Assembly (NCBI RefSeq): GCF_003601985.1
Contig: NZ_QZXA01000006.1
Location: 248,001-312,000 of the forward strand
From: Mesorhizobium jarvisii
GTDB taxonomy: Bacteria > Pseudomonadota > Alphaproteobacteria > Rhizobiales > Rhizobiaceae
Reading direction: 5' to 3'
DNA: 64,000 bases
Shown here: positions 61,117-64,000 of the stretch, piece after piece
How the letters are laid out: every line of letters starts with the position of its first letter
Position numbering within the stretch: position 1 is the first letter of the stretch
Position numbers and translations under genes: made by a program
The notes under the pieces: model-generated
Database searches by the model: none
Told to the model about the DNA's origin: nothing
The model's input: only the letters and a program-made list of their open reading frames with translations

Positions 61117-61532
61117 TCGAAGGCCTGTCCCACATGACCTTCATCGTCCGCGACCTTGAGCGGATGACAAGGATACTCGAGGGCGTCTTCGACGCCCGCG
61201 AGGTCTTTGCCAGCGACGCCGCGCAGTTTTCGCTGTCGCGCGAAAAATTCTTCCTGATCGGCGACATCTGGATCGCCATCATGCAAGGCGAGAAGCTGGC
61301 CGAGCGCAGCTACAACCACATCGCCTTCAAGATCGACGACGACGATTTCGACCGCTACGCCGAGCGCGTCGGCAGACTAGGCCTCGACATGCGCCCGCCG
61401 CGCCCACGCGTCGAGGGCGAAGGCCGCTCGATCTATTTCTACGACGACGACAATCACATGTTCGAACTGCACACCGGCACGCTCACCGAGCGGCTGGCGC
61501 GCTATGCCAAAGGACTTGAGGTCGCATCATGA
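61113..61532 (+). CDS. fosX: FosX-type fosfomycin hydrolase within the phn operon
   Basis: 139 residues, a vicinal-oxygen-chelate (glyoxalase-fold) metalloenzyme. Metal ligands H7, H69 and E118 and the glutamate E44, which acts as general base in FosX, are all present. This agrees with the M. loti FosX type, which hydrates the fosfomycin epoxide using Mn(II). Start and stop overlap phnI and phnJ. In this position it may process a phosphonate intermediate or detoxify natural fosfomycin rather than act as an acquired resistance gene. Confidence 0.92.
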   Translation: MIEGLSHMTFIVRDLERMTRILEGVFDAREVFASDAAQFSLSREKFFLIGDIWIAIMQGEKLAERSYNHIAFKIDDDDFDRYAERVGRLGLDMRPPRPRVEGEGRSIYFYDDDNHMFELHTGTLTERLARYAKGLEVAS

Positions 61533-62428
61533 CCGACATCGCCACCTACAACTTCGCCTATCTCGACGAACAGACCAAGCGGATGATCCGTCGCGCGATC
61601 CTCAAGGGCATCGCCATTCCCGGCTATCAGGTGCCGTTCGCCTCGCGCGAAATGCCGATGCCCTATGGCTGGGGCACTGGCGGCGTCCAGGTCACCGCCT
61701 CGATCATCGGCCCCGATGACGTGCTGAAGGTCATCGACCAGGGCGCCGACGACACCACCAACGCGGTATCGATCCGCGCCTTCTTCAAGAAGGTCGCCAA
61801 TGTCGCTGTCACCACCGATACCGCCGGCGCCACCATCATCCAGACCCGCCACCGCATCCCCGAACATCCGCTGACCGCGGGCCAGGTGCTGGTCTACCAG
61901 GTGCCGATCCCCGAGCCGCTGCGCTTCCTCGAACCGCGCGAGACCGAGACGCGCAAGATGCATGCGCTTGAGGAGTATGGCCTCATGCATGTGAAGCTCT
62001 ATGAGGACATCGCCAAGCACGGCCGCATCGCCACCACCTATGCCTATCCGGTCAAGGTCGAGGGCCGCTATGTGATGGACCCCTCACCGACGCCGAAATT
62101 CGACAATCCCAAGATGCACCGCTCGCCGGCGCTGCAGCTGTTCGGCGCCGGACGCGAGAAGCGCATCTATGCGGTGCCCCCCTTCACCGATGTCGTCAGC
62201 CTCGACTTCGAGGACCATCCGTTCGAGGTGCAGACCTTCGACCAGCCCTGCGCACTGTGCGCGGCCGAAAATGTCTATCTCGACGAGGTCATCCTCGACG
62301 ACCATGGCGGCCACATGTTCGTCTGCTCCGACACCGACCATTGCGAGAAGCGGCGCCAAGAGGGCCATCGCGGCCATCTTGCTCCGGAGATCCATCTTGC
62401 TTCCGAAAAAGTGGAGCCGGCACAATGA
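61529..62428 (+). CDS. phnJ: C-P lyase radical-SAM subunit PhnJ
   Basis: 299 residues. Breaks the carbon–phosphorus bond by a radical SAM reaction. Cysteines C241, C244, C266 and C272 occupy the same positions known in E. coli PhnJ, three binding the cluster. ILKGIAIPGYQVPFASREMP and GWGTGGVQVTASIIG are family blocks. It overlaps fosX and phnK. Confidence 0.96.
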   Translation: MTDIATYNFAYLDEQTKRMIRRAILKGIAIPGYQVPFASREMPMPYGWGTGGVQVTASIIGPDDVLKVIDQGADDTTNAVSIRAFFKKVANVAVTTDTAGATIIQTRHRIPEHPLTAGQVLVYQVPIPEPLRFLEPRETETRKMHALEEYGLMHVKLYEDIAKHGRIATTYAYPVKVEGRYVMDPSPTPKFDNPKMHRSPALQLFGAGREKRIYAVPPFTDVVSLDFEDHPFEVQTFDQPCALCAAENVYLDEVILDDHGGHMFVCSDTDHCEKRRQEGHRGHLAPEIHLASEKVEPAQ

Positions 62429-63201
62429 CCGACGAACCGCTGCTACGCGTCTCGGCGCTCTCCAAATTCTACGGTTCGCGCGTCGGCTGCGACAACGTCT
62501 CCTTCGACCTGTGGCCGGGCGAAGTCCTGGCAGTCGTTGGCGAATCCGGTTCCGGCAAGACGACGCTGCTCAATTGCCTGTCGACGCGGCTCTTACCGTC
62601 GTCGGGCACCGCCAGCTACCGCATGCGCGACGGCCAGTTCCGCGAGCTCTACCGCATGAGCGAGGCCGAGCGCCGCTTCCTGATGCGCACCGACTGGGGC
62701 TTTGTCCACCAGAACCCGGCCGACGGCCTGCGCATGACGGTGTCTGCCGGCGCCAATGTCGGCGAACGGCTGATGGCGGTGGGCGACCGCCACTATGGCA
62801 AGATCCGCGCCACGGCGGTCGACTGGCTGTCGCGCGTCGAGATTGAGCAAGACCGTATCGACGACGAGCCACGTGCCTTTTCCGGCGGCATGCGCCAGCG
62901 CCTGCAGATCGCCCGCAACCTCGTTACCGGCCCACGGCTGGTGTTCATGGACGAGCCGACCGGCGGCCTCGACGTCTCGGTGCAGGCCCGCCTGCTCGAC
63001 CTGTTGCGTGGACTGGTCACCGACCTCGGTCTCGCGGCCATCGTCGTCACCCACGATCTCGCCGTGGCGCGCCTGCTGTCGCAGCGCATGATGGTGATGA
63101 AGGACGGCCGCGTCGTCGAAAGCGGCCTCACTGACCGCGTGCTCGACGATCCGCGCGCGCCCTACACGCAGCTTCTCGTTTCTTCCATTTTGCAGGTGTA
63201 A
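62425..63201 (+). CDS. phnK: C-P lyase ABC-type protein PhnK
   Basis: 258 residues, ABC ATPase-like subunit that binds the C-P lyase core. Walker A GESGSGKTT, signature FSGGMRQRLQIARNL, Walker B RLVFMDEPTGGLDV. Start ATG overlaps the phnJ stop. Confidence 0.95.
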   Translation: MTDEPLLRVSALSKFYGSRVGCDNVSFDLWPGEVLAVVGESGSGKTTLLNCLSTRLLPSSGTASYRMRDGQFRELYRMSEAERRFLMRTDWGFVHQNPADGLRMTVSAGANVGERLMAVGDRHYGKIRATAVDWLSRVEIEQDRIDDEPRAFSGGMRQRLQIARNLVTGPRLVFMDEPTGGLDVSVQARLLDLLRGLVTDLGLAAIVVTHDLAVARLLSQRMMVMKDGRVVESGLTDRVLDDPRAPYTQLLVSSILQV

Positions 63202-63203
63202 CG

Positions 63204-63911
63204 ATGCCAACGCCGCTCGTTGTTTCCGACGTCGCCAAGAGCTTCACCATGCATCTGCGCGATGGCATCAAACTGCCTGTCGTCGCCGGTGTCTCGTTCT
63301 CGATCAGGGCGGGCGAATGCACCGTGCTCGGCGGCCCGTCGGGCGCCGGCAAGAGCTCGATCCTGAAGATGCTCTACGGCAACTATGCCGTCGACGAGGG
63401 CCAGATCATCGTCAGGCACGAGGACGGACTGATCGATCTCGCCAACGCCAGCCCGCGCACCGTGCTTGCCGTTCGCCGGCAAACGATCGGCTATGTCAGC
63501 CAGTTCCTGCGCACCGTGCCGCGCGTCTCGGCGCTCGACGTCGTCGCCGAACCGCTGGTCGAGCGCGGCGAGGAACGCGAGGTTGCACGCGGCAAGGCAC
63601 GCGCCCTGCTGGCGCAGCTCAATTTGCCGGAAAAACTCTGGGCGCTGCCGCCGGCGACCTTCTCCGGCGGCGAGCAGCAGCGCGTCAACATCGCGCGCGG
63701 CTTCATCACCGAGCACCCTATCCTGCTGCTCGACGAGCCGACCGCCTCGCTCGATGCTACCAACCGCAACGTGGTGATCGAACTCATCGCCGCCAAAAAG
63801 GCGGCGGGCGTCGCCCTGCTTGGCATCTTCCACGATCATGATGTTCGCGAGGCGGTTGCCGACCGCATCATCGACGTCACCGCTTTTGCTCCAGGAAAAC
63901 TCGCCGCATGA
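63204..63911 (+). CDS. phnL: C-P lyase ABC-type protein PhnL
   Basis: 235 residues, second ABC-like protein of the system. Walker A GPSGAGKSS, signature FSGGEQQRVNIARGF, Walker B ILLLDEPTASLD. Two bases separate it from phnK; its stop overlaps the next gene. Confidence 0.95.
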   Translation: MPTPLVVSDVAKSFTMHLRDGIKLPVVAGVSFSIRAGECTVLGGPSGAGKSSILKMLYGNYAVDEGQIIVRHEDGLIDLANASPRTVLAVRRQTIGYVSQFLRTVPRVSALDVVAEPLVERGEEREVARGKARALLAQLNLPEKLWALPPATFSGGEQQRVNIARGFITEHPILLLDEPTASLDATNRNVVIELIAAKKAAGVALLGIFHDHDVREAVADRIIDVTAFAPGKLAA

Positions 63912-64000
63912 CCAGGAAATTGTCGGAGACGCCGCTGGTTCACCCGACGGCGGAGGTACACAATTCGACGCTTGGCCGCTGGACCGAGATCGCCGACCGC
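63908..64000 (+). CDS. Hexapeptide-repeat transferase-like protein, phn operon, cut by window end
   Basis: Only 31 codons (MTRKLSETPLVHPTAEVHNS onward) are visible, overlapping the phnL stop. The start and operon place match the transferase-hexapeptide (DapH/chloramphenicol-acetyltransferase-like) proteins often found in phn operons. No full domain is seen, so the call leans on context. Confidence 0.65.
   Translation, partial: MTRKLSETPLVHPTAEVHNSTLGRWTEIADR

Noticed and set aside
61113..61532. Recently acquired antibiotic resistance gene
   Set aside because: It is overlapped on both sides by phn genes with the same base composition and no mobile element; it looks like an old operon member.
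1..64000. tRNA, rRNA, insertion sequences, prophage or attachment sites
   Set aside because: No cloverleaf, rRNA signature, transposase, integrase or phage gene was recognised on either strand.

Overview
The window is a high-GC, gene-dense chromosomal segment. It most resembles a Mesorhizobium-type alphaproteobacterium (Rhizobiales). The main reasons are a FosX fosfomycin hydrolase inside a phn (C-P lyase) operon, an arrangement known from Mesorhizobium loti; a cysG–DUF2849–cysI–cysH–DUF934 sulfur operon; a likely small RNA beside polA; and several ABC sugar uptake operons with dedicated regulators. Species-level identity is inference. No tRNA, rRNA, CRISPR array, transposase or integrase was found.

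Layout. 1–1563: partial GMC oxidoreductase. 1660–6557 (minus): assimilatory sulfate/siroheme operon. 6942–9389: host-attachment-like protein and a Kef-type antiporter. 9390–11995: AraC regulator divergent from a zinc-free MDR oxidoreductase, then an SDR. 12085–16864 (minus): class A PBP, small stress or membrane proteins and a short RNase D. 16942–22173: M20 peptidase, candidate sRNA, polA and a Fur/Zur-type regulator.

22419–35310 is the most unusual part. Two exported caspase-fold proteases (one metacaspase-like, one fused to WD40 repeats) share an operon-like run with a small cysteine-rich exported protein, a single-span membrane protein and a Memo–CapA fusion. Facing them are a secreted MORN-repeat protein and a V8-like serine protease; a trypsin-like zymogen follows on the plus strand. 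All eight products carry a signal peptide, a Tat-like signal or a membrane anchor. This suggests an envelope-located proteolytic system that I do not recognise as described.

35400–44244: a minus-strand sugar ABC uptake and oxidation operon (binding protein, two permeases, ATPase, isomerase, Gfo/Idh/MocA dehydrogenase, aldo-keto reductase) with a divergent LacI regulator and two identical operators in inverted orientation. gnd follows at 44296–45723. 45888–49163: an extracytoplasmic copper module (CopC–CopD fusion, YcnI-like, PCuAC, DUF2946). 49238–58043: a sugar/sugar-acid locus with an unusual two-winged-helix GntR regulator, a UxaA-type dehydratase, an aldose dehydrogenase, a ribose-type ABC importer and a zinc alcohol dehydrogenase. 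58059–64000: phnF divergent from phnG-H-I-fosX-J-K-L and a partial hexapeptide transferase, with a Pho box and a PhnF-type operator between them.

Common themes are tightly overlapping stop/start codons within operons, stem-loops placed after ABC binding-protein genes, and two copies of a palindromic intergenic element whose stems have changed in sequence while staying paired.
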